Origin: Candidatus Thorarchaeota archaeon
GTDB taxonomy: Archaea > Asgardarchaeota > Thorarchaeia > Thorarchaeales > Thorarchaeaceae
Direction: 5' to 3'
DNA length: 64,000 nt
Assembly: GCA_011364985.1 (NCBI GenBank)
Contig: RDOC01000005.1
Coordinates: forward strand, 1 to 64,000
Shown here: positions 35,234 through 43,719 of the stretch, one piece after another
How positions within the stretch are numbered: position 1 is the stretch's first letter
Layout of the letters: each line of letters begins with the position of its first letter
The notes under the pieces: generated by a model
Databases searched by the model: none
What the model was told of the DNA's origin: nothing
What the model saw: the letters and a program-made list of their open reading frames with translations, nothing else
Made by a program: the position numbers and the translations under genes

Positions 35234-35740
35234 CTATCTTTTGTTTATGCCAGCCAGTCTTTTCAGAGGATTCTTGGCATGATTCATGACTGTCCTCTCT
35301 TGACCTTCAGTCTCTATGGCGCATGGTCGAACTGACCGGACTTTATTGATGACTGTCTGACCGTCTCTTTCTCCATAGATATAGATCTCAGCAAGTGCCA
35401 ACATTGTTCCTGTTCGTCCACAGCCTCCCAGACAATGAACCAAAATGGTCTTTCTCTTCTTCAGGGCACGATCGACAGCACGGATGAACTCGATTACGTT
35501 CTCATCAGAGGGAGAACTAAAATCGGGAATAGGGATGGTGACATGTTCTATTTCGAGTTCTGAGAAATCGGGAAGTTCAGAAATCAATTCCAAGGAGATA
35601 ACGAAATCAATTCCAGCTTCTTCGAGTTCCTCAAGGTCCTCTGCCGAGCTAGGTAAGGCGGAACCAAAGAGCTCGCCGCGCTTGAATTCAAAGAGATCTA
35701 CTGTAATTGCCAACCACCTCGCCCATCTGCCAAAAAGCAC
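35234..35740 (-). CDS. Dual-specificity protein phosphatase
   Basis: A 168-residue cysteine-dependent phosphatase. The P-loop is HCLGGCGRTG, with catalytic Cys103 and Arg109; the general acid is Asp73 in IPIPDFSSP, on the usual WPD-equivalent loop 30 residues earlier. Archaeal enzymes of this group dephosphorylate Tyr/Ser/Thr or phosphoinositide-like substrates. The start is GTG 35740, close to the conserved WLAITVDLF strand. It is 56 bases downstream of the nuclease-like gene on the same strand, probably in one transcript. Confidence 0.83.
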   Translation of the reverse strand: MLFGRWARWLAITVDLFEFKRGELFGSALPSSAEDLEELEEAGIDFVISLELISELPDFSELEIEHVTIPIPDFSSPSDENVIEFIRAVDRALKKRKTILVHCLGGCGRTGTMLALAEIYIYGERDGQTVINKVRSVRPCAIETEGQERTVMNHAKNPLKRLAGINKR

Positions 35741-35796
35741 TCAGAATGGATATGAGTGGAGAATCGCAATGTACGGATAAGCATTATGGCATGGTT

Positions 35797-36252
35797 CTAC
35801 AACTCCACGCGAATGGTTTCCCACCGCACTCGGCCAGTTTCAACAGCTTCCTTTATCATTCGCTCCGTCCGATTGAGCCTTGCATCACCAGTCTTGATAT
35901 CAGCCAATACAACCGTTATCGGAGCCTCTGATTGTTCATCTTTGGCAGAGGTATACCCGTCGAAAATGAGATAGTCAATGGGAGAACCAATGAATCGTGC
36001 ATCAGCAGGATTGAACTTAAACATATCAGGAAACATCGGAACCATATGTTCGGCAATCTTTCCCTTCAGTACATAGCGGCTTCGTTGTGCTGCATCCTTT
36101 CTAATATCGCCTTCCTGCTCAGCCCACATTCTGCGAAACTCAGCTTCCACCATTGAGATACGATGTTTTACACGCCAGTTCATTGCAAAATACACGAATA
36201 GTGCAATGAGCAGACCAATAGAGAGGCCAAGGGCCAATTCTTCAAAAGCCAT
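35797..36252 (-). CDS. Membrane-anchored Holliday-junction-resolvase-like nuclease (COG4741-type)
   Basis: A 151-residue protein with an N-terminal membrane helix (ALGLSIGLLIALFVYFAM), a charged coiled segment and a restriction-endonuclease-like domain: GKIAEHMVPMFPDMFKF, RFIGSPIDYLIFDG (acidic residue of the PD motif region), and VVLADIKTGDARLN, where the D-x-K element corresponds to the (E/D)xK catalytic strand. This matches proteins annotated as predicted secreted endonuclease related to archaeal Holliday junction resolvase. The helix would anchor it to the membrane; the DNA substrate is unknown. It heads a two-gene unit with the phosphatase. Confidence 0.78.
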   Translation of the reverse strand: MAFEELALGLSIGLLIALFVYFAMNWRVKHRISMVEAEFRRMWAEQEGDIRKDAAQRSRYVLKGKIAEHMVPMFPDMFKFNPADARFIGSPIDYLIFDGYTSAKDEQSEAPITVVLADIKTGDARLNRTERMIKEAVETGRVRWETIRVEL

Positions 36253-36469
36253 ACACTTCTTAGCTGAATCTGCAATATATGCTCAGGTAATTGCAGAGTA
36301 TTGTCTAGGTATAGCAAAAACATCAAGCTGAATGTGAGTTCTATATTGAAGATCCGCTATGGCCACAGATGATGCGGCTTCTTCTATTTGCAGTTCTAGG
36401 GAAAGAATATTAGTGCGCCCTGCACAAATGATTTCCAGCTGAGAAGACACTCGGGATGGTTTGGATAGA

Positions 36470-36871
36470 ATGAAGGCTCAGACCAAACTAATCTGCATTG
36501 GGGTAGTCTTTATGATTTTGCTATCTGGAATCATCATTATGGCAGTGTTTGACGATGTTGATGGTCCTCTCATTTATCAAATTGATGTACTTCCCATCTC
36601 CCCACAACCAGGAGACTACATTAGCGTCATAATATATTGTATTGACCCTTCTGGAGTCTCCGGAGCAAGACTCTCATGGATGATCAATGGTGCAGAGTGG
36701 AAGAGCACGGATATGAATTTCTTCGCGTGCTTATGCATAGCAGGTGGCAGATGGGTGGCCAATTTCGGCCCAATGGGAGAAGGAGATCAAGCGCAGTTCT
36801 TTGTGACAGCCACTGATAATTCTCCATATCAGAACGAGGCTGATAGTCAGGTCTTCTCGGTAGAAATCTAG
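36470..36871 (+). CDS. Exported protein with Ig-like ectodomain
   Basis: About 133 residues: a signal anchor (LICIGVVFMILLSGIIIMAV) followed by a beta-rich ectodomain of about 100 residues. The element VLPISPQPGDYISVIIYCID, SGVSGARLSW, and the later GDQAQFFVTATDNSP are typical of bacterial and archaeal Ig-like/FN3-like surface modules. TTG 36461 is an alternative start. It lies 19 bases before the DUF4418 gene and is probably the first gene of the envelope operon. Confidence 0.65.
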   Translation: MKAQTKLICIGVVFMILLSGIIIMAVFDDVDGPLIYQIDVLPISPQPGDYISVIIYCIDPSGVSGARLSWMINGAEWKSTDMNFFACLCIAGGRWVANFGPMGEGDQAQFFVTATDNSPYQNEADSQVFSVEI

Positions 36872-36890
36872 AGTAGATGAGTGAAAGAGA

Positions 36891-37082
36891 ATGAAACTTG
36901 AACTAATACTTAACCTCCTCATACTAATCCTTGGCATCATTGTCGCTATTGCACCTCATACATTCGCTCCCGTCTGTGTTACTGAGATGCGATGTTGGTT
37001 TACACGGGATATGGAAACAATCCTTGGTGTCGCCATCGCCATTCTTGGTTTTGTTGGAGCATACCGTAGCCTTGGGCAATGA
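36891..37082 (+). CDS. DUF4418 family small membrane protein
   Basis: A 63-residue protein with a first helix (LILNLLILILGIIVAIAP), then TFAPVCVTEMRCWFTRDME, and a second helix. The arrangement of two helices joined by a loop with Pro-Val-Cys and Cys-Trp is the DUF4418 pattern, in which the loop Cys pair (C29, C35) is conserved. DUF4418 genes, as I recall, often accompany MacB-type ABC transporters, as here. Function unknown; the Cys and the exposed loop suggest metal or thiol chemistry. Confidence 0.72.
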   Translation: MKLELILNLLILILGIIVAIAPHTFAPVCVTEMRCWFTRDMETILGVAIAILGFVGAYRSLGQ

Positions 37083-37106
37083 TATAGAAGAAATGGTGAA
37101 TCCAAC

Positions 37107-37586
37107 ATGAATTCGGAGCAGCGTCGACTGATTGAGATGGTTCTTGTCATCATCGGCTGCTTTACAATCTATACGTATACTACTGCCCTTCCCGTTAATC
37201 ACACATGTGAATGGACAGGCCTAATAATCCAGGACCGAATCGGGCATGAAGTAAGCTTCATTTACCATAACGGGAGCATAGAATACTATTGCTGTGTTAA
37301 TGTATCACTTCTTGCATTTGAGAGGCTAATGGGAACCGATTCAATTACTGAGCTCGCGAATATTCAGGTTCGATGTCCAATGTGCGGAATGCTGATGGAT
37401 TGGGATGACGAGATGATAGTCTGGGTCTATTCAACAGAGTATCTCAATCCAACAACCAAGGAGCCGACTATCGTTCCATTATGTGAAAACTATCACGAAA
37501 CAGAGATGTGTGAAGGACACTTCCTTGCAGAATACGGTGGTAGCATAATTGACAATCCCTTTGTATGGCATGGGGGTCTAGGATGA
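37107..37586 (+). CDS. NosL-like membrane-anchored Cys protein
   Basis: A 159-residue protein with an N-terminal anchor (EMVLVIIGCFTIYTYTTALP) and an ectodomain containing adjacent cysteines C62-C63 in YYCCVNVSLLAFERL and CPMCGMLMDW at 90-99. NosL-type copper chaperones carry a CxxCGM motif followed by a strand and a later conserved segment; the resemblance is in this motif and in its position next to an ABC transporter, as in nos gene clusters. The C-terminus is rich in His/Glu/Cys (ENYHETEMCEGHF), which could be a metal site. Copper is inference by analogy. Confidence 0.55.
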   Translation: MNSEQRRLIEMVLVIIGCFTIYTYTTALPVNHTCEWTGLIIQDRIGHEVSFIYHNGSIEYYCCVNVSLLAFERLMGTDSITELANIQVRCPMCGMLMDWDDEMIVWVYSTEYLNPTTKEPTIVPLCENYHETEMCEGHFLAEYGGSIIDNPFVWHGGLG

Positions 37587-37587
37587 T

Positions 37588-38001
37588 TTGGCAAAAAAGA
37601 TCCATTTGATTCTAGTTGCACTGGCAGTCTCATTGAGCTTCAACGCTGCGTTCATCGCCTTTCAAAACTCGGTGACCCATACCCCTTCATCATGGTCATT
37701 TTCAGATTTGGGACCTGCCTTGATGCAGGATTCGTATAGCAATCGTGCACCTGCGCTTGAATCTCCATTTGGAATGATTGGAGATATTCCGGGAGGGTAC
37801 CCACTATATGTGGGTTGCCCTCTTCAGTCAAACCCACCAGAGACTCTGTCGCCATGGATCCCTTCATGTGACTTTGGAGCATGGAATTTATTGACTGAAA
37901 ACATCGAAATGCTTCTAACAGCACTGCTCATTTCGCTTATTCCGCTTCTGGTAATTCTCGTACTTGGGAGGAAAAGCTTTGGGTCTGCAAAAACACAGTA
38001 A
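37588..38001 (+). CDS. Exported two-helix protein of the ABC locus
   Basis: A 137-residue protein starting at TTG 37588, one base after the previous stop. It has a signal anchor (IHLILVALAVSLSFNAAFIA), an ectodomain with YVGCPLQSNPP and WIPSCDFGAW (two cysteines about 19 residues apart) and a C-terminal helix (LLTALLISLIPLLVILVLG). Its 3' end overlaps the permease gene start by 23 bases, so it belongs to the same operon and may form part of the complex. Family unknown. Confidence 0.62.
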   Translation: MAKKIHLILVALAVSLSFNAAFIAFQNSVTHTPSSWSFSDLGPALMQDSYSNRAPALESPFGMIGDIPGGYPLYVGCPLQSNPPETLSPWIPSCDFGAWNLLTENIEMLLTALLISLIPLLVILVLGRKSFGSAKTQ

Positions 38002-39187
38002 CTTGGCTAGCTATGCAATTGGGAACATTCTCAAGTATCGCACACGGAGTACCGCGATGATTGTAGCCCTTATCTTCTCCACATTTCTTCTCGGATCAGC
38101 AGAGTTTCTTAGAGAAGGCGTAATGATGGATATTGCCGCTTCGGTTGATGAAGGTCCAGATATTGTCGTTCAGCGGCTTGTTGGTGGCAGACAAGTGGAA
38201 GTTCACAGTTCATGGAGAGAGAACCTGAGTTCAATAACAGGCGTTAGAATTGCCACACCACGAGCATGGGGCTACTTCGATATTGGAACTGGTAACCTCC
38301 TAACGATAATGGGAATCAATGCGACAGATTATGGGAATATTGTAGGTGCGACTGGCACAGAAATCCTACCAGGCGGAAGATTTCTCGAACAAACTGACAG
38401 ATACAGAATTGTTGTGGGACAAGGTATTATTGACCTGATGAGCACCGCCAGAGTGTCAATCTCTGCTGGCTCGATCTTGTCGATTATAGCCCAAAATGGC
38501 TCACTCATCGAGTTTGAGGTTGTAGGAATCTTTGATACAGATGCCAAGATCTACAGCTATGATATGATAGTAACCGACTTGAAGAGCGCACAAGAAGTGC
38601 TTGGATTGGAAGATGAAGCCTACACTGACTTCGCAATCTGGACTGATTATGGTGCCAACCTCAATGACGTAGCCTTTCGTATCGATACGCAGATGCCGGA
38701 AACCAGAGTATTGACACGAGATGCTATGGACGACATAATGATGAAGACTTACGGTGGCCGCGCTGGGATTATCGCTTTGATTTGGGTGGTTGTTCTGATG
38801 ACTGTGGTGCTATTGACATTTACAGTTTCTAGTGCAGGCTCCGACGAGGCTCGTAGAGAAGTAGGCCTCCTGAAAGCACTGGGATTCGACACCGTGGATG
38901 TTTTGGAGATTCGAATGATTGAAAGCCTGATACTTAGTCTTCTCGGAGCCAGCTTCGGAATGTCCTTTGCCATCATCTTTGATTTTTATCTAGGAGCGCC
39001 TATTCTTTCAGGCTATATGCTAGGCTGGAGTATCTTACTGCTAAATGCAGGCTTGCCCCTGGCAATTTCAGGACCCACCATCTTCATTCTCTATGCGGTG
39101 GCGATTGTACCTATCTTGGTAGGAACCGTTGTACCGGCTTGGAGAAATGCGATCACTGAACCGGACATCGTTTTGCGAGGCGTATGA
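37979..39187 (+). CDS. ABC transporter permease, FtsX/MacB type
   Basis: About 402 residues with one N-terminal helix, a large extracytoplasmic MacB-like core domain (about 45-260) and three C-terminal helices, the FtsX-domain topology. The segment KALGFDTVDVLEIRMIESLI before the third helix is the coupling-helix region typical of LolC/MacB proteins. The frame is open from 37964, but GGGAGG at 37966-37971 lies seven bases before TTG 37979, which is the better start. These transporters work by mechanotransmission across the membrane rather than classical import. Paired with the next gene by an ATGA overlap. Confidence 0.85.
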   Translation: MGLQKHSNLASYAIGNILKYRTRSTAMIVALIFSTFLLGSAEFLREGVMMDIAASVDEGPDIVVQRLVGGRQVEVHSSWRENLSSITGVRIATPRAWGYFDIGTGNLLTIMGINATDYGNIVGATGTEILPGGRFLEQTDRYRIVVGQGIIDLMSTARVSISAGSILSIIAQNGSLIEFEVVGIFDTDAKIYSYDMIVTDLKSAQEVLGLEDEAYTDFAIWTDYGANLNDVAFRIDTQMPETRVLTRDAMDDIMMKTYGGRAGIIALIWVVVLMTVVLLTFTVSSAGSDEARREVGLLKALGFDTVDVLEIRMIESLILSLLGASFGMSFAIIFDFYLGAPILSGYMLGWSILLLNAGLPLAISGPTIFILYAVAIVPILVGTVVPAWRNAITEPDIVLRGV

Positions 39188-39876
39188 GCATGGGGTGTGC
39201 AATAAGAACAGAAGGGTTATGGAAAAGCTACGGTATTGGGGGGCCGAGGCAAGTCGATGCTGTAAAAGAAGCCAGCGTTGAGATTGAAAGTGGAAAAGTA
39301 ACCGCCTTTGGTGGCCCATCAGGATCTGGGAAAACAACTATGTTGAGTATGATAGGATTGCTCACAAAGCCAACCAGAGGGCAGCTCTTTCATGAGCATG
39401 AGGAGCTATCAACTGTATCTGAAGTGTATAGGACAAAGATTCGAAGGGAACGCATTGGTTTTGTATTCCAAGCGCAGTACCTGATACCCCAGCTGACAGC
39501 CGTTGAGAATGTCGTCCTACCTAGTATGTGTACTGATACCTCTCCGCGGGATGCAGAAGCCCTCGCACGAAAAAGACTCATTGAGCTTGGAATGGAACAC
39601 AGACTTGATTTTCGGGTTGCAGAATTGAGCGGTGGTGAAGCTCAACGGGTCAGTATTGCCAGATCGATGATGAACTCGCCAGAAATTCTGATTGCAGATG
39701 AACCAAGCTCATCCATAGATGAAGCACTTACGAAGGATCTCCTTTCGCAGCTTCGCAAGATGGTGAAAGAGGAGAAACTCACGATAATTGTGGCATCGCA
39801 TGACCCCGTAGTACTAAACTGGGCCGACAAGGTCTACCAAATGCGTTCGGGGAAAATACTGGAAGAAACTGGATAG
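39184..39876 (+). CDS. ABC transporter ATPase, LolD/MacB type
   Basis: A 230-residue nucleotide-binding subunit. Walker A is GPSGSGKTT, signature LSGGEAQRVSIAR, Walker B ILIADEPSSSID, and the switch His lies in IIVASHDP. The sequence and length are those of LolD/MacB/FtsE ATPases that power FtsX-type permeases. It is the last gene of the operon that starts near 36461. An A-loop Tyr is probably the one in WKSYGIG. Confidence 0.92.
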   Translation: MSMGCAIRTEGLWKSYGIGGPRQVDAVKEASVEIESGKVTAFGGPSGSGKTTMLSMIGLLTKPTRGQLFHEHEELSTVSEVYRTKIRRERIGFVFQAQYLIPQLTAVENVVLPSMCTDTSPRDAEALARKRLIELGMEHRLDFRVAELSGGEAQRVSIARSMMNSPEILIADEPSSSIDEALTKDLLSQLRKMVKEEKLTIIVASHDPVVLNWADKVYQMRSGKILEETG

Positions 39877-39955
39877 TGAAGAAGCCTACATGGACGGAAA
39901 CGCTAATAGTATCAGTTCTGATCTGTTTTCATAGCTCTATACCAAAGGAGAACGC

Positions 39956-41506
39956 TTGAGAATGGCTCGCACAGAGAACATGTGTTCTGCGATATTAGCC
40001 CTGTTAGTCATACTGAGCATGTGTGGCCTAGCCAATAATGGGAGCATGTTCCAGAATCCGGTGCAAGTCGAGTCTGATTCTACTGCATATCAAGAAAACG
40101 TATTGCCAATTAGATACTTCTCAGAGAATATCCTTCTTTCAACTAACGATATGGTTTACCCACACCACGTTGAAGTCACCATGGCCATAGCAGAGAATGA
40201 CATTATGTTTGTAGGATGGAAGAACTCCGAAACTCACAATGGTGAGGGAACTCGAGTGAGTTTTGTCAAGTCAACAGATTTCGGCACGACATGGAGTTGG
40301 CCCTATGACATGCCGATGTTTGGAGACCTGAGTTCCACCAGACAATCAGACCCATGGATGGCGTGGCATGCCGGAGCACTGTATTATGCTTACCTGGAGT
40401 TTTCGGAGGAAGACTTCACACAGATAACTGTGGCGAAGAGCACAGATTATGGAAACTCCTGGTCTCCAGTCAAAGCCTCGTTTGGCAGAGGATTTGCAGA
40501 TAAGGAAACCATGATGGTAGCAGACGATGGAACAATATATGTAGCATATGATGATGTGGAAGAAGACGGTGTGACTGTAGAGCTGTCGAAGTCTACTGAT
40601 GGAGGAAAACTCTTCAGAGGCGCAGGAACAATAGGGGAGAAATCAGACGGCCATGTTGGTCCGTATTTGGCGTTGAGCTCGTCTGGCGATGTATACTGTG
40701 CATGGTCATGGTTCGATGAATTCGGAGGAAACATATTTCTAGACAGGAGCCTCAATGATGGAGAAACCTTTGGCGAGGAGAGATTCGTCAACCAAGATGG
40801 TAATTTCTCTGCTTGGACCACCGCAGATGGAAACCCTGCAAAGGTGACATTACCAGTAATTCGTTTCGACCAGAACGATCGGCTCTATGTCCTATGGGCA
40901 GATATGTACGAAGGTGTTCATGATACGTTCGATGTCTTCCTGAGGTATTCGGATGATTATGGACGGACTTGGAGTCCCCGGTTGCGAATAAACAAGCTTA
41001 CAGAAGGCAATCAGTGGAATCCAGAGTTTGCAATCGATTCAACTGGAAGACTTCACATTGTATACTATGAGGATAGACTGATTGGTGGCTATAGGTCCTT
41101 TTACAAGGCTGTCAGCTTCACGGGACCATCGCGAGACGTACCCGAGTTTGGTGAAGAGATGCCCATCGCATCAGCTGGGACCGACTTGTCATTTACTAGA
41201 CCTGGGGAATATTTCTGCATAAAACTTGACAGCAATGATATTCCTCATGTGGTCTGGACTGACGGCCGAAAAGGAGCTCTGGACATTTACTATGCGCATG
41301 GTGTACCTAACTACCCAGATCATACTGAAACAAACTCGACCAAAACAACGACTTCTACACAAACGTCTGTAACCACAACAGCGACAACAGATGGAGAGGA
41401 GCTGTTGATTGTGCGAATGGCAAGATTGGTGGCAATAATCGGCGGAGCGGCTGCAATAGTTGGAGCCGTAATAGTCTGGTGGAATCGAAGAACCGGTTTT
41501 GGATGA
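39956..41506 (+). CDS. Asp-box (BNR) exoprotein with C-terminal membrane anchor
   Basis: A 516-residue surface protein: signal peptide (SAILALLVILSMCGLANNG), a beta-propeller-like region with about five Asp-box repeats (KSTDFGTTWSW, KSTDYGNSWSP, KSTDGGKLFRG, RSLNDGETFGE, YSDDYGRTWSP), a Thr-rich stalk and a single C-terminal helix. Asp boxes occur in sialidases, glycosidases and structural propellers; the catalytic Arg triad of sialidases cannot be verified by eye. TTG 39956 is spaced five bases from GGAG at 39947-39950 and fits better than ATG 39962. It follows the ABC operon after 79 bases on the same strand. Confidence 0.75.
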   Translation: MRMARTENMCSAILALLVILSMCGLANNGSMFQNPVQVESDSTAYQENVLPIRYFSENILLSTNDMVYPHHVEVTMAIAENDIMFVGWKNSETHNGEGTRVSFVKSTDFGTTWSWPYDMPMFGDLSSTRQSDPWMAWHAGALYYAYLEFSEEDFTQITVAKSTDYGNSWSPVKASFGRGFADKETMMVADDGTIYVAYDDVEEDGVTVELSKSTDGGKLFRGAGTIGEKSDGHVGPYLALSSSGDVYCAWSWFDEFGGNIFLDRSLNDGETFGEERFVNQDGNFSAWTTADGNPAKVTLPVIRFDQNDRLYVLWADMYEGVHDTFDVFLRYSDDYGRTWSPRLRINKLTEGNQWNPEFAIDSTGRLHIVYYEDRLIGGYRSFYKAVSFTGPSRDVPEFGEEMPIASAGTDLSFTRPGEYFCIKLDSNDIPHVVWTDGRKGALDIYYAHGVPNYPDHTETNSTKTTTSTQTSVTTTATTDGEELLIVRMARLVAIIGGAAAIVGAVIVWWNRRTGFG

Positions 41507-42487
41507 TTATAGCACTAACAACAGATGCGAAACCATCGAAACCATGCTGAATAGAAGTGCCACTGATGACAACTTTCGCAACAGATTAACTATGCTAGTG
41601 ATGCTTTGTTTGGAAGGGTTCTTTCTCATCCAGAGAGATTCCAGAAGAACTCGCCAACCGGTACTTGCCACCCCGACCCAGAAGAGGCCGGCAAATAATG
41701 CTGTGTCGGGAAACTCCTGGAAGAGACAGTAAGGACAATGATGACTTGTGAGTCCAAGAATAAGCGGAGCATATGTATCGTGAAGAGCAACCAGATACAA
41801 TACTGAAACAGCAGCAGCTAAGAAAATGACAACTTCTCTAAAAGATCGGAATCTCACTTCGATCCACTGGATAAAGATAAGAAGAAGAGTCAGTATTATG
41901 GTAGCTTCCATTATAATCCAACCAACCTCCGGACCAAGAATTGCTGATGGAGAGAAAGGGGGATCAACGTCATAGACACTCGAACAACAAGGTGCATAGA
42001 CTGGTCTGATAGAAGCCACCAAGAAGAGATCCATTGTGCTGTCCAAGAGGATCAAGGGTACAAGTAGAATCAGGAAGGTGCGCACAAGATCACGCATAAA
42101 GACTAGATTTGGGTTACGACGATTTGCAACTTCTAGAACGAGCCAGCTGCCATATGCGAAAGGGAGTAAGAGCTTTAAAACTAGAGCAATTGTGGACCAA
42201 GGATTTCCAACGTTAATAACACCATAGGAACACATTGCCCCTGGACAGTAGGGAACCAGCGACTGCAGCATCCAGAAAAACACTGGAACATTGAGTAGAC
42301 GAGCAGCAAGTACGATTATTCCAATCATACCTAGAAGATAGTAACGTTGTTCGGCAGCTAGCTGCTGTTCGTTGTTCCCGGTTGTTTTTTCCAGAATCTC
42401 TGATGACACATAGCCACCATATAGCGCAAGTGCTAATGACAATACACCAATGACAAGAACCACCACTGTTGTAACAGTAACAATCAT
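41507..42487 (-). CDS. Multi-spanning membrane protein with conserved-type Cys pairs, VKOR-like in motif
   Basis: A 326-residue protein with about nine membrane helices. Cysteines cluster at three points: VPYCPGAMCSYG (C81, C86), APCCSSV (C167-C168) and HHCPYCLFQ (C251, C254). A CxxC at the membrane face together with a second extracytoplasmic Cys pair is the arrangement of disulfide-relay proteins such as VKOR, although the overall sequence does not convincingly match VKOR. It is convergent with the Asp-box gene, ending one base away, and close to the NosL-like/DUF4418 genes, so a shared thiol or metal function is plausible. A TTG or ATG near 42487 begins the first helix. Confidence 0.6.
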   Translation of the reverse strand: MIVTVTTVVVLVIGVLSLALALYGGYVSSEILEKTTGNNEQQLAAEQRYYLLGMIGIIVLAARLLNVPVFFWMLQSLVPYCPGAMCSYGVINVGNPWSTIALVLKLLLPFAYGSWLVLEVANRRNPNLVFMRDLVRTFLILLVPLILLDSTMDLFLVASIRPVYAPCCSSVYDVDPPFSPSAILGPEVGWIIMEATIILTLLLIFIQWIEVRFRSFREVVIFLAAAVSVLYLVALHDTYAPLILGLTSHHCPYCLFQEFPDTALFAGLFWVGVASTGWRVLLESLWMRKNPSKQSITSIVNLLRKLSSVALLFSMVSMVSHLLLVL

Positions 42488-42621
42488 TGGATATCACACT
42501 TGAGGACATTTTGGATTCCAAACCAGCACTAAAGCGTTCCGAAAACCATACCATTCAGTTATGGGTATTGCTTAGGTGTACTAGAGAAAAGATTGAAACT
42601 AACTCCTCATGATCGAGAGCA

Positions 42622-42955
42622 TCTTTGAGCTACCCTGGTACTTCCGCGGAGGCAGGAATATCGCTAAGACAGAGTCCAGTTATTGTTATCAAGAATACAC
42701 AACTGCATTAGTCTCATAAACAGAAGCAATTGCTGGCATCTGTCGCAGAAAGAGATGAGATTCTCTTTCAAAGAGCGGTCTATGACAATTACATGGCAGA
42801 CGGAATGCAAATGGCAGCACGGGGCCACACGGGTTCAGCTATTGGGTTTCCTTGTAGATATTCGCATAGTAGCTTAGACAATAATGCTAGAGGATGTAGC
42901 AAATGCCATCAGATTGCTTCTTGAGTTCTTGGCTGTTTCAAGGGAATTGCATTAG
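42622..42955 (+). pseudogene. Remnant of a peptidase M42 (glutamyl aminopeptidase) gene
   Basis: Only the C-terminal third of an M42 peptidase remains. One frame reads SYPGTSAEAGISLRQSPVIV, a TAG, then SVAERDEILFQRAVYDNYMADG, AARGHTGSAIGFPCRYSHSS; a frame change near 42880 then gives MLEDVANAIRLLLEFLAVSR to TAG at 42953. The order (GP-V-I strand, helix, TDG-like segment, IG-P-RYxHS, L-D/E-DV-NA-LL-F helix) is the M42 C-terminal signature. In intact enzymes the HS histidine binds one of the two metals. There is no N-terminal part upstream, one in-frame stop and one frameshift, so the gene is dead. Confidence 0.72.
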
Positions 42956-43341
42956 TCACAAGATTCTAGTGGTATCACGCGAACTCGCATATGGTCTCTG
43001 CTGACCACCTTTACATCTACTCCGGTCGGTATTTCACCTTCATCACATCTAGCATCCCAAATCTCAGCTCCAACCTTAATCTTCCCCGAACGCTGTGTTA
43101 CGGGTTCTATGACCTTCCCCATCATTCCTTCGAGGTTGTAGAGCATGTAGCTGCCATCTTGGAGGGATGGGTACACCAAGTAGTACTTCACTGCGACAAA
43201 AATAGCAGCCCCAATAATCAGGGCAATAGTAGCATAGACGACAAGATCGGGTATGAAATAGTATACAAGGACAATTGCTATTGGGACTAGAATAAGTTCA
43301 TCTATCGTTATCACTATGAATTTGACTTTTGCTGATACCAT
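42952..43341 (-). CDS. NfeD-like membrane protein
   Basis: A 129-residue protein with two membrane helices (about 9-30 and 36-57) followed by an OB-fold of about 65 residues: LEGMMGKVIEPVTQRSGKIK, GAEIWDARCDEGEIPTG and DVKVVSRDHMRVRVIPLE. This is the short NfeD pattern; NfeD proteins typically pair with stomatin/flotillin-like SPFH proteins in membrane microdomains. No SPFH gene is nearby. The 3' end abuts the M42 remnant by four bases. Confidence 0.8.
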   Translation of the reverse strand: MVSAKVKFIVITIDELILVPIAIVLVYYFIPDLVVYATIALIIGAAIFVAVKYYLVYPSLQDGSYMLYNLEGMMGKVIEPVTQRSGKIKVGAEIWDARCDEGEIPTGVDVKVVSRDHMRVRVIPLESCD

Positions 43342-43692
43342 TGCTCTCAGGTTTACATTGATTCCTTAGCAGAAAAGGGTTTGTGAAAAGGGCAACGAAA
43401 TGCCGTAGTGAGTCTTACCGCATCATTGAATAGTCGTGTCGATTGTATCTGACATTCAGCCACTCTTTTGAAGATCGAAATGATCCAAGTCATGGCCAGC
43501 GCTGCACTGCTGTCTGCTTTACTTACGTTCCTATACCAGCAAGAGAGCATTTGAATACAACGAGTTCTTTATGAGAATCCTTGTTGGTGCATATGCCGCA
43601 CCAGCTTTCATTGCAAGCTACTTTAGAAGAGCAGAAGATAACAGGAAGGAGATATCATCTGTAGAGTCGGCAGTCTAGTTCAAGAGAAACAA

Positions 43693-43712
43693 AGAGGGGA
43701 AAGAACCCCTCT
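43693..43712 (-). terminator. Hairpin after the MFS gene
   Basis: AGAGGGG (43693-43699) and CCCCTCT (43706-43712) form a seven-base stem with a six-base loop. On the minus strand it is followed by TTTGTTTCTCTTG, a T-rich stretch, and it lies seven bases past the stop of the MFS gene. Good candidate for its terminator. Confidence 0.6.
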
Positions 43713-43719
43713 CGTATCT

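Noticed and set aside
43571-43678. 35-codon plus-strand frame (MRILVGAYAAPAFIASYF...)
   Set aside because: Plausible helix, but too short and without flanking signals; lies beside the MFS terminator.
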